Shown here: positions 43,501 to 57,300 of the stretch, piece after piece
Layout: every line of letters starts with the position of its first letter
Numbering within the stretch: the first letter of the stretch is position 1
Translations under genes and position numbers: made by a program
The notes under the pieces: generated by a model
Told to the model about the DNA's origin: nothing
Seen by the model: the letters and a program-made list of their open reading frames with translations, nothing else
The model's database searches: none
DNA from: Mikania micrantha
Taxonomy: Eukaryota; Streptophyta; Magnoliopsida; Asterales; Asteraceae
Length of the DNA stretch: 64,000 nucleotides
Reading direction: 5' to 3'
Assembly (NCBI GenBank): GCA_009363875.1
Contig: CM018680.1
Coordinates: forward strand, 121,097,027-121,161,026

Positions 43501-45030
43501 GGTTCGTTCAAGATGATGACAGGTAGGTTCGCTGGACATGGAACAGGGTTCGTGAGCTGGTGTTGTAGCAGGGTTCGGCTAGGAAACCTCAAATGGTTTG
43601 TGGATCTGAAAAGGTTCGTGATAAGCTCGAAGGTTCGGCTCTAAAGAGGCTGCTCACAGGTTCGGCTAATGCCTTGGGCTGGGTTCGGAAAGGGAGGTTC
43701 GTTCCTCAGTCCCAGCTGCACAGGTTCGTGAGAATGATGGAGGGTTCGTGACTGATCATCTAGGTTCGGCAGGTAGGGTTCGTCCCTCTTGTTGTCCAGC
43801 TAGACCGGGGTTCGGCCAACCCTTCTCTGCGCAAACCCGGTCACTGTTTCCCCCACCATCAACCTCCGACTTGTTGCAGAACTATACACATGGTGTCGCT
43901 ACATGTAGATGCATCCTCGAAGGTGTAGGGTTTGTTGGCGAGGGTCCTAAACCGGTGGGTAAAGTGTGGGTCGAACAAGTGATAAAACCCTATTTTTTTT
44001 CAGATCTTCATCGCATCATACCTTCGTTTTCAGTGGATAAACCTTTAGATCTGCTGTACTTCTATGTAGAGCTAGTCAAGGGCTACGCGTGGGCGAAAGA
44101 ATCACTCAAATCGGGCTAGAAACGAGAGAGTTATGGTGTTTTGAAGGTGCAAAAATGGTGGAGGAGAGGGGTGGCCGGGATTTTTAGAGAGAGAAGGAGT
44201 TGTGGGGTGAAAAATGAGAGAAAGACTCTCATTTAGGGTTTTTATACCCCGTGTGGTATTCGGGTCCGTTTCGATTGCACGGTTCGCGTTTTTGTCGCGT
44301 ATCCGGATTTTTACGCGTCTTTAATTGTAATAAATACAAGAATGTTATTTTAATTATTTTAATGAGTTTCAAAATTGTAAAATGTTAATTATTTTACTTT
44401 ATTAAATTTAAATTCGTTTCGCGCCGTATTCCGTTTTCGTTTCGTCGAATCGCGTCACCATCGCGCGTATTCGTTCGAATCGTCATTCGAACGAACACGA
44501 CGATGGTTTTGCTTTCTGACTTTTGTTTTCTACTTGACAGTCATCATTTCAAAACGTTAAACTCACAGATATGTTTGTGTGAATCGTCACCCACGCAAAC
44601 ACATTGTCAGTTCGTTATTCTGAAACAACACTGTAACTTATGTTTGAATTGTGTTTCCTCACTGTCGGACTCAACTAACATCCTGTTTTCACATAGTTTT
44701 CACATTGAATTGTCGGCCATCTGATTCCTGTCATCTATGGATATCAGATCGCAACCGATTTGTTTCTGTTAATTGTTTGAACACCGTTGTTTCTCATGAG
44801 CTGTTGTGTTAATTGTACTTAAGTTTTCACTTAAATATACACAACTAAAGTTTTAAATGTACGTTGTACGTACGGTATTTAAGTTTACACAAAAATACGT
44901 ACAACGATTTCTTGTATTTAAGAATCTGTTAACACAAACACTGTTTACAAACACATATGTACACATAGTTACTGTTTGCAAGTACACCTACCGTACGGAC
45001 TTGCCGGCCGGTCAGGTACTAGTTGTCACA
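40569..45030 (-). repeat. LTR3, subtype B
   Basis: 4462 bp, starting TGTCACACCCCAGTCCGG and ending GGTACTAGTTGTCACA on the + strand. It has subtype-B features: shorter internal tandem repeats (41540-41985), a few TGGGCC words (43005-43290) and a cluster of 17 GGTTCG words (43378-43820). A 123-codon open frame on the + strand (43748-44119) recurs in each subtype-B LTR only because the LTR is duplicated, and is antisense to the element. Confidence 0.92.
43378..43820 (+). repeat. GGTTCG word cluster in LTR3
   Basis: I count 17 occurrences of GGTTCG in about 440 bp, most preceded by A or G and followed by G, T or C (GGTTCGGC, GGTTCGTG, GGTTCGTT). Copies are irregularly spaced, so this is not a simple tandem array. 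It is repeated at 52656-53098 and 61934-62376 in LTR4 and LTR5. Confidence 0.8.
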
Positions 45031-45084
45031 GTCTCCCCTTGTTAAAGAAATTTCGTCCCGAAATTTAAGCATAAAGGTCGGGCT

Positions 45085-48000
45085 TTATTTCTCGAACAAG
45101 TGAGGATACTTGGCTTTCATGTTGTCCTCGCGCTCCCAAGTAAATTCTGGTCCACGCTTGGAGTTCCATCGAACCTTTACAATAGGGATACTGCTACGTT
45201 TCAGTTTCTTAACTTCACGTTCCATAATATCTACCGGTTCTTCAATGAAATGTAGTTGTTCATCGACTTGTATTTCCTCCAATGGTATGATCAATGACTC
45301 GTCTGCTAAGCACCTCTTGAGATTTCATACATGAAACACATCGTGTACTCCGCTGAGTTCATCAGGGAGTCTGAGTCTGTATGCCACAGGCCCTATGCGT
45401 TGAGTAATCTCAAACGGTCCGACATACCTAGGTGCTAGCTTGCCTTTAGCCCCAAACCGAACTACGCCTTTCCATGGGGACACTTTCAACATGACTCGGT
45501 CACCCACATCGAATTCCAAAGGCTTGCGCCGTTTGTCTGCGTAACTCTTTTGGCGGCTACGTGTTGCTTGTAATCGTTGTTGTATCTGGGCAATCTTATC
45601 GGTAGTTTCCTGAATAAGTTCGGGCCCAGTGATTCTATTGTCTCCCACTTCGGTCCAACAAATTGGAGACCGACATTTTCTACCATAGAGTGCTTCAAAA
45701 AGGAGCACAACCGATGCTGCTGTGGTAGCTATTGTTGTAGGAGAACTCAATGAGTGGTAAGTGTGTATCCCAACTTCCACCGAAGTCTAGGATGCATGTT
45801 CTCAACATATCCTCTAGGGTTTGAATGGTGCGCTCGCTTTGTCCATCCGTTTGTGGATGATAAGCAGTGCTCAAGTTAACACTTGTCCCTAAGGATTGTT
45901 GCAATGATTGCCAGAACCGCGATGTAAATCGACTGTCCCGGTCTGAAATAATAGATAACGGCACACCGTGCCTCACTACTATTTCATCAATGTATAGTCT
46001 TGCTAATTTCTCCATCTTGTACGTCTCTCTGATCGGTAGGAAGTGTGCGGACTTGGTCAACCTATCAATGATGACCCAAATAGAATCATATCCGCTAGAA
46101 GTGCGGGGCAGCTTGGTAATGAAATCCATAGCTATTTGCTCCCACTTCCATTGTGGTATCTCCGGTTGTTCCAGCAAACCCGAAGGTTTCTGGTGTTCTG
46201 CTTTGACTTTGGCACATGTAATACATTTGCCAACATAAGTGGCAATGTCTTTCTTCATACCCGGCCACCAATAAAATGACCTAAGATCTTGGTACATCTT
46301 ATCGGCACCAGGATGAACTGAGTAACGTGTCTTGTGTGCCTCGTCAAGTATGAGTGTCCGAAGTTCATCTACAGCTGGAATCCAAACACGATCCAGGTAA
46401 TAGATAACTCCGTCTTGTTTTGTCTTGAAATGTTTCTCTGCTCCACAATCGAGCTCGCGTTTCAGTTTGTCTCTTGTTACCGCTTCTTGTTGTGCTTGTA
46501 AAATGTGATCTCTCAGACTTGTTTGCACAGTCATTCCCATTGCGCGAACGAGTAAGGGTTTGACTCTTTCCTTCCGGCTCAAAGCATCTACAACAACATT
46601 TGCTTTGCCCGGATGGTATTTGATCACACAATCGTAATCGTTCAGGAGCTCAACCCAACGTCTCTGTCTCATGTTAAGTTCCTTCTGATCAAATATGTGC
46701 TGTAGGCTCTTGTGATCTGTGAAGATAGTGCATTTGGTACCGTAAAGGTAATGTCTCCAAATCTTTAATGCAAAAATAACAGCTCCCAGTTCGAGATCGT
46801 GTGTCGTATAGTTCTTCTCATGTATCTTCAATTGTCGTGAGGCATAAGCAATGACTTTGTCTCGTTGCATCAAAACACAGCCGAGTCCCTGATGGGAAGC
46901 ATCACAATAAACCACAAAGTCATCGTTGCCTTCCGGGAGTGTCAAGATTGGAGCATTGCACAATCTTTGTTTCAATGTCTGGAATGCCTCTTCTTGTTTC
47001 TGAGTCCACACAAAAGGTTCAGACTTCTGTGTGAGCTTGGTGAGAGGCAAGGCTATCTTAGAAAAATTCGAAATGAATCTCCTGTAATAACCTGCCAATC
47101 CCAAGAATGATCTGATCTCCGTCGGTGTTGTAGGCACATCCCAGTTCTTGATTGCTTCTACCTTGGCAGGATCCACATGAATACCATCACTGTTAATCAC
47201 GTGACCCAAGAACTAGACTTCACTTAACCAAAATTCACACTTGGAGAATTTGGCATAAAGTCGATCTTCTTTCAGAAGCTCCAACACTGTCTTGAGGTGT
47301 TGCTCGTGTTCCTTCTCGTTCTTTGAATAGATCAGTATATCATCAATGAAGACGATGACAAACTGATCTAGATACGGCTTGCACACCCGGTTCATCAAAT
47401 CCATGAACACAGCCGGTGCGTTCGTCAATCCGAATGGCATCACCATGAATTCGTAATGACCATATCGGGTACGAAAGGCCGTCTTTGGTATGTCTTCCTC
47501 TTGAATCCGGAGCTGATGATAGCCTGATCTCAGATCTATCTTTGAAAAGTACTGTGCTCCCTGTAACTGATCAAACAAATCATCAATCCTCGGTAACGGG
47601 TACCGATTCTTGATGGTGAGTTTGTTGAGTTCTCGATAATCAATGCACATCCTGAAAGTTCCATCCTTCTTTTTAACAAAAAGAACCGGAGCTCCCCACG
47701 GTGAAAAGCTCGGTCGGATGAATCCTTTATCGAGTAATTCCTGTAACTGATTAGACAGCTCCTGCATCTCTGATGGAGCAAGTCTATAAGGAGACTTAGC
47801 TACAGGAGTTGCTCCCGGAATCAAATCGATTCGGAACTGCACCGATCTCTCGGGTGGCAGTCCCGGTAAGTCATCCGGAAATTCTTCTGCAAAATCTCTC
47901 ACAACTGGTACATCTTGAATTTTGGTCGCCTTCTTGTCTTTCTGAATCACGTGAGCTAGAAATGCAACTCATTGTTTTCGTAAATACTTGCGAGCCTTCA

Positions 48001-49732
48001 TGCACGATATTATCTTGACACTGCGTTTTGCTTGGTCTCCACGAATCTCCAAGATCTCATTGTTCTCCATTGGAATGCGTAGTAGCTTATCGGAACAGAT
48101 GAATTCAACTCTATTAAGAGATAGCCAATCCATTCCGATGATGATGTCGAAACTGCCCAGCTCCATCGGTATCAAGTCGATGGAAAATGTATGATCGCCA
48201 AGTGTTAGTGGGCAATTCCTAAATATAGTGTCTACTGTGATCTGTTTGCCGTTTGCTATCTCAATAGTGTAAGGGGAGTCTAACAATTCCTTAACATAAT
48301 TAAGATGGCATGCAAAGTCGGATGAGATGAAACTCTGATCCGCACCAGTGTCAAATAATATGGATGCATAGAAGTCAGATAAGAGAAATGTACCCGTAAC
48401 AACGTTCGGGTCCTGTCGTGCAGCAGCAGCTCCTATTTGAAAGGCTCTTCCTCGCGGTGCTTGAGCCCCTTGTTGATTCCTCTTGGGACAATCCCGAGAG
48501 AAATGTCCTGGTTCGCCACAGTTGTAGCAAGACCTAGGATCTGCAGCAGCAGCAGCAGTAGCTGCATTGTTGTTTCTGTTCCGAATCCTCGAACTCCTGC
48601 AGTAATTTGCTGTGTGACCAAATCTCCCACAGTTGGTGCAGTGTCTGCACGGGACATTTGGTAGATGATGAAACTGACACGAGTTGCACAAAGGTGCAGT
48701 GCCAGTGTATGGCTTCCTGATCTCCAATGGTTGTGGCTGGTTGCGCATCGGAGCTTGAGTAGTGGCAGCAAAGTTTCTAGCCACCTTTTGTTTCTTAGCC
48801 GGACGTTTATCCGACTTCTTGGAAGTTCCAGTTTTGGCTGTTTCAGCCTCCTTCTTGAATTGACCGGAGGCAACCATCATATCTGTCAGAGATGCTGACA
48901 GTGTAACAGCTAGCTCCATGGTAGTAGGGTGGGCAGAAATCACATGACCTCGGATACTGGGCGGTAATCCCACGACATACCGTTCAATCCTCTTTTCCAA
49001 TGTTGGCACCACATCCGGTGCCAAGGTAGCTAACTCATGAAATCGTGTGGTGTAGGCCAGATGCCCAGCACCAATCATCTCCAGATTGAGCAGTTCAGTC
49101 TCAACCTTTTTCAGCTCATTTCTTGGGCAAAACTCTGCCCACAGTATGGCCTTGAATTCACTCCACGGCATGGCCTGAGCCTCATCCCAACCTCTGACTG
49201 AAACCTGAGCGTTCCACCAAGTTAACGCTCGCTTGCTAAATGATCCCGCAGCATACTTAACTCTGTTTTGTTCAGGACAGCCACTGATGTCGAGGGTAGC
49301 CTCCATCTTCTCGATCCACTGGATCAATCCAACTGCACCCTCACTGCCACTGAAACTGGGTGGCTTGTAACCTACAAAGTTCTTGTAGGCATAGTCCTGA
49401 CTCTGTCTGGTGTTACCGCTGCCTTCTCCGGATGAGTTGGCAACGTTGTTGCTGTTGTTGGTGTTGATTCGGTTCATCATGTCTGGGATTACCTCCCTCA
49501 GCTGACTGGTCAACAGAGTGGCCAGTGCAATGGTAGCGGGATCCAGCTGATAAGCCGGTGGTGGCGGAGGAGGAGGTGGAGGTGGAGGAGAATCAGGTGG
49601 TGTCGGCGTAGATGAGTGAGGAGCAGAGCCTTGAGTCAATGGTAATAGAGGTGGTTGTCTTCTTGGCGGCATTCTGATCATAACCGAAACTAATCGATTA
49701 GTGCAGTGATCAGAAGTAGAAGACATATGCAA
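45085..49732 (-). pseudogene. Gypsy gag-pol, copy 3 (three stops and one frameshift)
   Basis: From ATG at 49732 (MHMSSTSDHC...) the frame gives gag with a poly-Pro stretch, the zinc knuckle CYNCGEPGHFSRDC and protease DTGADQSF. It stops at TGA 47969-47971 where copy 1 has Cys. It resumes in phase through RT (FIDDILIYS) to TAG 47213-47215 (Gln in copy 1), and again through RNase H and integrase to about 45695. There one extra T shifts the phase into 45325-45780. It stops again at TGA 45325-45327 (Ser in copy 1), and the chromodomain-like end lies at 45085-45294. It is inactive. Confidence 0.92.
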
Positions 49733-49830
49733 ATAGAATCCTAAGTCACATGATCTCTATATGAGGGTCCCTAGGTTATAGTCTAGGCAAAACCGTTAAA
49801 GTAATATGACCTATATTTCTCTATAACCAT

Positions 49831-49843
49831 GGCTCTGATACCA
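49831..49843 (-). promoter_or_regulatory. Primer-binding site (copy 3)
   Basis: TGGTATCAGAGCC on the minus strand next to the LTR4 edge. Confidence 0.93.
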
Positions 49844-49846
49844 ATC

Positions 49847-52800
49847 TGTCACACCCCAGTCCGGCGGAAACGGATCGTGTTTTCCCGTCGGGCGGAAGGT
49901 TCCCGGGGCGCGATATCATGAGTGATAATCAAATGATCAGATTGTTTACATAGCACATGATAATTAAATGAGAAACAACTAACACATCCAAGATATAGAA
50001 TTACAAGATTAAATTACAAAGTATCGTTCATAATTTAATCAAGTAAATCTACCAAAAAGAATCAATGTAACTATATCTTGTATATGTACAAGATATACAA
50101 AAGATGATTCATGTTCTTGTTCCCAAAAGCATGCAACACAAAATAAAGCTAGGTCTTCTAAAAGTCCCCTAGCTAAATCCTTCCATGTATGTATCTACAC
50201 CTGTTCATCACCTGAGAAAACATGTATTTAAACAAAGTCAACACTAGGTTGGTGAGTTCATAAGTAAGTTAATGTAAAACCTCGATTCATTCACATGCAC
50301 ATTCACAATGATAATATGTTACTTGTATGATTATCTGTTTCACTTGTTCACCCAATGGCTCCTCAATAATTATAGTCACAAGTACTATGTCATCCTAATA
50401 GTGTTGCTTATATATAGGACATATGTAAGGGAACTAAGCCCTAGCCAACATCCCACCACAACACCACTAGAACTCCACACTACTTGTGATACAACTATTG
50501 ATTTCCATTCTCAATTCCCATGTGTATCTCATTCTTGATCACCAGTGTTCTCATGTATAGAATAATAAAATGATGGCGTTGTAATTATCAAACCGAAGTA
50601 TTGATAATCAATGTATGTGTTAAGGATATTAGATTTATCAAATCTGTTCCTTGTATTATTCTATAGTTTGTGGGGTTAACTGTTGTTTCACTTTTAAATG
50701 TTAAAAGTGTTAGTTAACTGTTTGTAAAGTAATCTCAATGCAACGTATAGAACCCAAATGAAATCCATTGTAATCCTCACGTAATCAGATTACAATGCAT
50801 TCCATTCACCTCTATTCCGCCGTGTGATCCCAAAGTCTCCATGTGGGATTGTTCTTATATGATTAACAAAGTCGAATAAGAACTTGTCTTATTACATCTT
50901 GTTAATTATGTGTAAATGATAAGAATCCCATGAAATTACGTTATCATGATCATCATTTACTGTAGTCCATGTGATCCCAAAGCCTCAATGTGGGATTGTT
51001 CTCGTGTGATTAACAAAGTCGAATAAGAACTTGTCTTATTACATCATGTTAATTATGTGTAAATGATAAGAATCCCTTGAAGTTACGTTATCATGATCAT
51101 CATTTACTGAAATCCATGTGATCCCAAAGCCTCAATGTGGGATTGTTCTCATGTGATTAACAAAGTCGAACAAGAACTTGTCTTATTACTTTATGTTAAT
51201 CATGTGTGAATGATAAGAATCCTCATGAAGTTACGTTATCATGATCATCATTCACTTGAAATCCATATGTTCACCATGTAATCCTTAAGTCGTATTAAGA
51301 ACATGTCTTAGTACCCTTAAGTGACGCAGGTGGTGGATACCCAAATGCGATCATACTATCACATAGTATGTTTTTAAGGTGTAGATTAAGTGTTATAAGT
51401 GATTTACTCATCACACTTTATCAATTATAATGTGAAATGATATTAAGAAGATATTTTATCTTCTAATCATTTATGTGTGGTGAAGTGTCATCATGTTCCA
51501 CTGTAATAGTTCTCATTGTTTGTTTGTATATGAATTGTCTCACTGTTTACTCATGTAGAATAACTAAGTATTATAAGATATAATCTTACAACTATGTTAT
51601 TCAAATGTATTATTGATTATGAAATTACTTTATCATAATCATCTGAGTTTCCCTGTTATCTCATGATCATACAAGCATGCATACAATGATAAGCGATAAT
51701 AAACAATTTAATATTATCTAAATCAAAGTATAAATAACATGTTAAGCAAAACTCTTAAATAAATAAAAGTAAACATGTTTCTCAGCCCCGAGAGTTAAAA
51801 TCAGTAAAGATTAAAGTAAAAGGGGCATATGAACTCACCTTGTAGTAGTAGGGTTGACTTAGCTTAAAGGAATGAAGACACGCGCTCTTGACTGTTCTTG
51901 ATGTTGAATTCACGCTCCTGTATTGTTTTCATGTTGTTTTGAACTTGTAAGTATCGAATTATTGTAATTTGTGTGAGTGTAGGTGTTATCCCTAACTTTG
52001 TTATCACTTCTTGGTCTCTATCCTCATTCGGCCCAATATAATTGAAGTAGGATTTATTACTACTAAATCAATTTAGATTAAGTTAAATGTATGATTATAA
52101 AATATAATTATAGACTTGATATATCATACTTCTCCTTGACTTTACTTGATTTGTATCGATGAAACAACCTAAGTTTCATTAATTGTTTGAATATAATACT
52201 CATCCCCATTTCCTTTATGTAGTAATTAACCTTCGAATTCACGAATTAGTTCACATTTAAACTCATTGAATTTAGAAAGATTATTGGGCCGAAGGGATCT
52301 TTAAGACCTTATGAGTTTTATGGGCCAATCGGTTGGGTCAAATCAAGTGTTGGGCTTTATTTGTACTTGGGCCGAAATGATATTGGGCCCTTGGGTCGAT
52401 TTATTGCTGTGTATCCAAACCAGAAATTGGGCCGATAATGGGCCACGTAATGGCATTGGGCCGGACTTGTTTAAATGAAATTAGGCCTCAACATGTAGGT
52501 TAACAGAAAGTTGGGCTGTGGCCATTGATGCTGGGCCGGTTTGTATGTGGTCACGTGGGCCACGATTTCTAAGCCATTTATTAAATTGAGTCCGATCCCC
52601 AAGATGGCATCTCACGAAAAATTTTGTCAGCAAACCTATAGATTTATTTAACTATGGTTCGTGGATATGCGCACACACACCAGCTCGCATGCAACCAGTG
52701 GATTCAACACATGGATAGGAAGGTTCGGCCAGGTTGCATGCTTAACTCCAGAAGGGTTCGGCCACATGGGAAGCAACAGGTTCGTTCAAGATGATGACAG

Positions 52801-54308
52801 GTAGGTTCGCTGGACATGGAACAGGGTTCGTGAGCTGGTGTTGTAGCAGGGTTCGGCTAGGAAACCTCAAATGGTTTGTGGATCTGAAAAGGTTCGTGAT
52901 AAGCTCGAAGGTTCGGCTCTAAAGAGGCTGCTCACAGGTTCGGCTAATGCCTTGGGCTGGGTTCGGAAAGGGAGGTTCGTTCCTCAGTCCCAGCTGCACA
53001 GGTTCGTGAGAATGATGGAGGGTTCGTGACTGATCATCTAGGTTCGGCAGGTAGGGTTCGTCCCTCTTGTTGTCCAGCTAGACCGGGGTTCGGCCAACCC
53101 TTCTCTGCGCAAACCCGGTCACTGTTTCCCCCACCATCAACCTCCGACTTGTTGCAGAACTATACACATGGTGTCGCTACATGTAGATGCATCCTCGAAG
53201 GTGTAGGGTTTGTTGGCGAGGGTCCTAAACCGGTGGGTAAAGTGTGGGTCGAACAAGTGATAAAACCCTATTTTTTTTCAGATCTTCATCGCATCATACC
53301 TTCGTTTTCAGTGGATAAACCTTTAGATCTGCTGTACTTCTATGTAGAGCTAGTCAAGGGCTACGCGTGGGCGAAAGAATCACTCAAATCGGGCTAGAAA
53401 CGAGAGAGTTATGGTGTTTTGAAGGTGCAAAAATGGTGGAGGAGAGGGGTGGCCGGGATTTTTAGAGAGAGAAGGAGTTGTGGGGTGAAAAATGAGAGAA
53501 AGACTCTCATTTAGGGTTTTTATACCCCGTGTGGTATTCGGGTCCGTTTCGATTGCACGGTTCGCGTTTTTGTCGCGTATCCGGATTTTTACGCGTCTTT
53601 AATTGTAATAAATACAAGAATGTTATTTTAATTATTTTAATGAGTTTCAAAATTGTAAAATGTTAATTATTTTACTTTATTAAATTTAAATTCGTTTCGC
53701 GCCGTATTCCGTTTTCGTTTCGTCGAATCGCGTCACCATCGCGCGTATTCGTTCGAATCGTCATTCGAACGAACACGACGATGGTTTTGCTTTCTGACTT
53801 TTGTTTTCTACTTGACAGTCATCATTTCAAAACGTTAAACTCACAGATATGTTTGTGTGAATCGTCACCCACGCAAACACATTGTCAGTTCGTTATTCTG
53901 AAACAACACTGTAACTTATGTTTGAATTGTGTTTCCTCACTGTCGGACTCAACTAACATCCTGTTTTCACATAGTTTTCACATTGAATTGTCGGCCATCT
54001 GATTCCTGTCATCTATGGATATCAGATCGCAACCGATTTGTTTCTGTTAATTGTTTGAACACCGTTGTTTCTCATGAGCTGTTGTGTTAATTGTACTTAA
54101 GTTTTCACTTAAATATACACAACTAAAGTTTTAAATGTACGTTGTACGTACGGTATTTAAGTTTACACAAAAATACGTACAACGATTTCTTGTATTTAAG
54201 AATCTGTTAACACAAACACTGTTTACAAACACATATGTACACATAGTTACTGTTTGCAAGTACACCTACCGTACGGACTTGCCGGCCGGTCAGGTACTAG
54301 TTGTCACA
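49847..54308 (-). repeat. LTR4, subtype B
   Basis: 4462 bp, the same length as LTR3 and apparently identical to it wherever I compared them. Offset from LTR3 is 9278 bp. It contains the same internal repeats, GGTTCG cluster (52656-53098) and antisense open frame. Confidence 0.92.
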
Positions 54309-54362
54309 GTCTCCCCTTGTTAAAGAAATTTCGTCCCGAAATTTAAGCATAAAGGTCGGGCT

Positions 54363-57300
54363 TTATTTCTCGAACAAGTGAGGATACTTGGCTTTCATGT
54401 TGTCCTCGCGCTCCCAAGTAAATTCTGGTCCACGCTTGGAGTTCCATCGAACCTTTACAATAGGGATACTGCTACGTTTCAGTTTCTTAACTTCACGTTC
54501 CATAATATCTACCGGTTCTTCAATGAAATGTAGTTGTTCATCGACTTGTATTTCCTCCAATGGTATGATCAATGACTCGTCTGCTAAGCACCTCTTGAGA
54601 TTTCATACATGAAACACATCGTGTACTCCGCTGAGTTCATCAGGGAGTCTGAGTCTGTATGCCACAGGCCCTATGCGTTGAGTAATCTCAAACGGTCCGA
54701 CATACCTAGGTGCTAGCTTGCCTTTAGCCCCAAACCGAACTACGCCTTTCCATGGGGACACTTTCAACATGACTCGGTCACCCACATCGAATTCCAAAGG
54801 CTTGCGCCGTTTGTCTGCGTAACTCTTTTGGCGGCTACGTGTTGCTTGTAATCGTTGTTGTATCTGGGCAATCTTATCGGTAGTTTCCTGAATAAGTTCG
54901 GGCCCAGTGATTCTATTGTCTCCCACTTCGGTCCAACAAATTGGAGACCGACATTTTCTACCATAGAGTGCTTCAAAAAGGAGCACAACCGATGCTGCTG
55001 TGGTAGCTATTGTTGTAGGAGAACTCAATGAGTGGTAAGTGTGTATCCCAACTTCCACCGAAGTCTAGGATGCATGTTCTCAACATATCCTCTAGGGTTT
55101 GAATGGTGCGCTCGCTTTGTCCATCCGTTTGTGGATGATAAGCAGTGCTCAAGTTAACACTTGTCCCTAAGGATTGTTGCAATGATTGCCAGAACCGCGA
55201 TGTAAATCGACTGTCCCGGTCTGAAATAATAGATAACGGCACACCGTGCCTCACTACTATTTCATCAATGTATAGTCTTGCTAATTTCTCCATCTTGTAC
55301 GTCTCTCTGATCGGTAGGAAGTGTGCGGACTTGGTCAACCTATCAATGATGACCCAAATAGAATCATATCCGCTAGAAGTGCGGGGCAGCTTGGTAATGA
55401 AATCCATAGCTATTTGCTCCCACTTCCATTGTGGTATCTCCGGTTGTTCCAGCAAACCCGAAGGTTTCTGGTGTTCTGCTTTGACTTTGGCACATGTAAT
55501 ACATTTGCCAACATAAGTGGCAATGTCTTTCTTCATACCCGGCCACCAATAAAATGACCTAAGATCTTGGTACATCTTATCGGCACCAGGATGAACTGAG
55601 TAACGTGTCTTGTGTGCCTCGTCAAGTATGAGTGTCCGAAGTTCATCTACAGCTGGAATCCAAACACGATCCAGGTAATAGATAACTCCGTCTTGTTTTG
55701 TCTTGAAATGTTTCTCTGCTCCACAATCGAGCTCGCGTTTCAGTTTGTCTCTTGTTACCGCTTCTTGTTGTGCTTGTAAAATGTGATCTCTCAGACTTGT
55801 TTGCACAGTCATTCCCATTGCGCGAACGAGTAAGGGTTTGACTCTTTCCTTCCGGCTCAAAGCATCTACAACAACATTTGCTTTGCCCGGATGGTATTTG
55901 ATCACACAATCGTAATCGTTCAGGAGCTCAACCCAACGTCTCTGTCTCATGTTAAGTTCCTTCTGATCAAATATGTGCTGTAGGCTCTTGTGATCTGTGA
56001 AGATAGTGCATTTGGTACCGTAAAGGTAATGTCTCCAAATCTTTAATGCAAAAATAACAGCTCCCAGTTCGAGATCGTGTGTCGTATAGTTCTTCTCATG
56101 TATCTTCAATTGTCGTGAGGCATAAGCAATGACTTTGTCTCGTTGCATCAAAACACAGCCGAGTCCCTGATGGGAAGCATCACAATAAACCACAAAGTCA
56201 TCGTTGCCTTCCGGGAGTGTCAAGATTGGAGCATTGCACAATCTTTGTTTCAATGTCTGGAATGCCTCTTCTTGTTTCTGAGTCCACACAAAAGGTTCAG
56301 ACTTCTGTGTGAGCTTGGTGAGAGGCAAGGCTATCTTAGAAAAATTCGAAATGAATCTCCTGTAATAACCTGCCAATCCCAAGAATGATCTGATCTCCGT
56401 CGGTGTTGTAGGCACATCCCAGTTCTTGATTGCTTCTACCTTGGCAGGATCCACATGAATACCATCACTGTTAATCACGTGACCCAAGAACTAGACTTCA
56501 CTTAACCAAAATTCACACTTGGAGAATTTGGCATAAAGTCGATCTTCTTTCAGAAGCTCCAACACTGTCTTGAGGTGTTGCTCGTGTTCCTTCTCGTTCT
56601 TTGAATAGATCAGTATATCATCAATGAAGACGATGACAAACTGATCTAGATACGGCTTGCACACCCGGTTCATCAAATCCATGAACACAGCCGGTGCGTT
56701 CGTCAATCCGAATGGCATCACCATGAATTCGTAATGACCATATCGGGTACGAAAGGCCGTCTTTGGTATGTCTTCCTCTTGAATCCGGAGCTGATGATAG
56801 CCTGATCTCAGATCTATCTTTGAAAAGTACTGTGCTCCCTGTAACTGATCAAACAAATCATCAATCCTCGGTAACGGGTACCGATTCTTGATGGTGAGTT
56901 TGTTGAGTTCTCGATAATCAATGCACATCCTGAAAGTTCCATCCTTCTTTTTAACAAAAAGAACCGGAGCTCCCCACGGTGAAAAGCTCGGTCGGATGAA
57001 TCCTTTATCGAGTAATTCCTGTAACTGATTAGACAGCTCCTGCATCTCTGATGGAGCAAGTCTATAAGGAGACTTAGCTACAGGAGTTGCTCCCGGAATC
57101 AAATCGATTCGGAACTGCACCGATCTCTCGGGTGGCAGTCCCGGTAAGTCATCCGGAAATTCTTCTGCAAAATCTCTCACAACTGGTACATCTTGAATTT
57201 TGGTCGCCTTCTTGTCTTTCTGAATCACGTGAGCTAGAAATGCAACTCATTGTTTTCGTAAATACTTGCGAGCCTTCATGCACGATATTATCTTGACACT

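Larger units (their letters stand above)
45031..49846 (-). mobile_element. INT3: internal region of gypsy copy 3
   Basis: 4816 bp, the same length as INT1 and INT4. The polypurine tract is at 45031-45043 and the primer-binding site at 49831-49843. Confidence 0.9.

Noticed and set aside
43378..43820. GGTTCG words considered as a tRNA gene cluster
   Set aside because: No A-box, acceptor-stem pairing or cloverleaf was seen around any copy; only the B-box-like word is present.
43748..44119. A 123-codon + strand frame present three times (43748, 53026, 62304)
   Set aside because: It is antisense inside duplicated LTRs and runs across the GGTTCG word cluster. Its repetition comes from array duplication, not selection.
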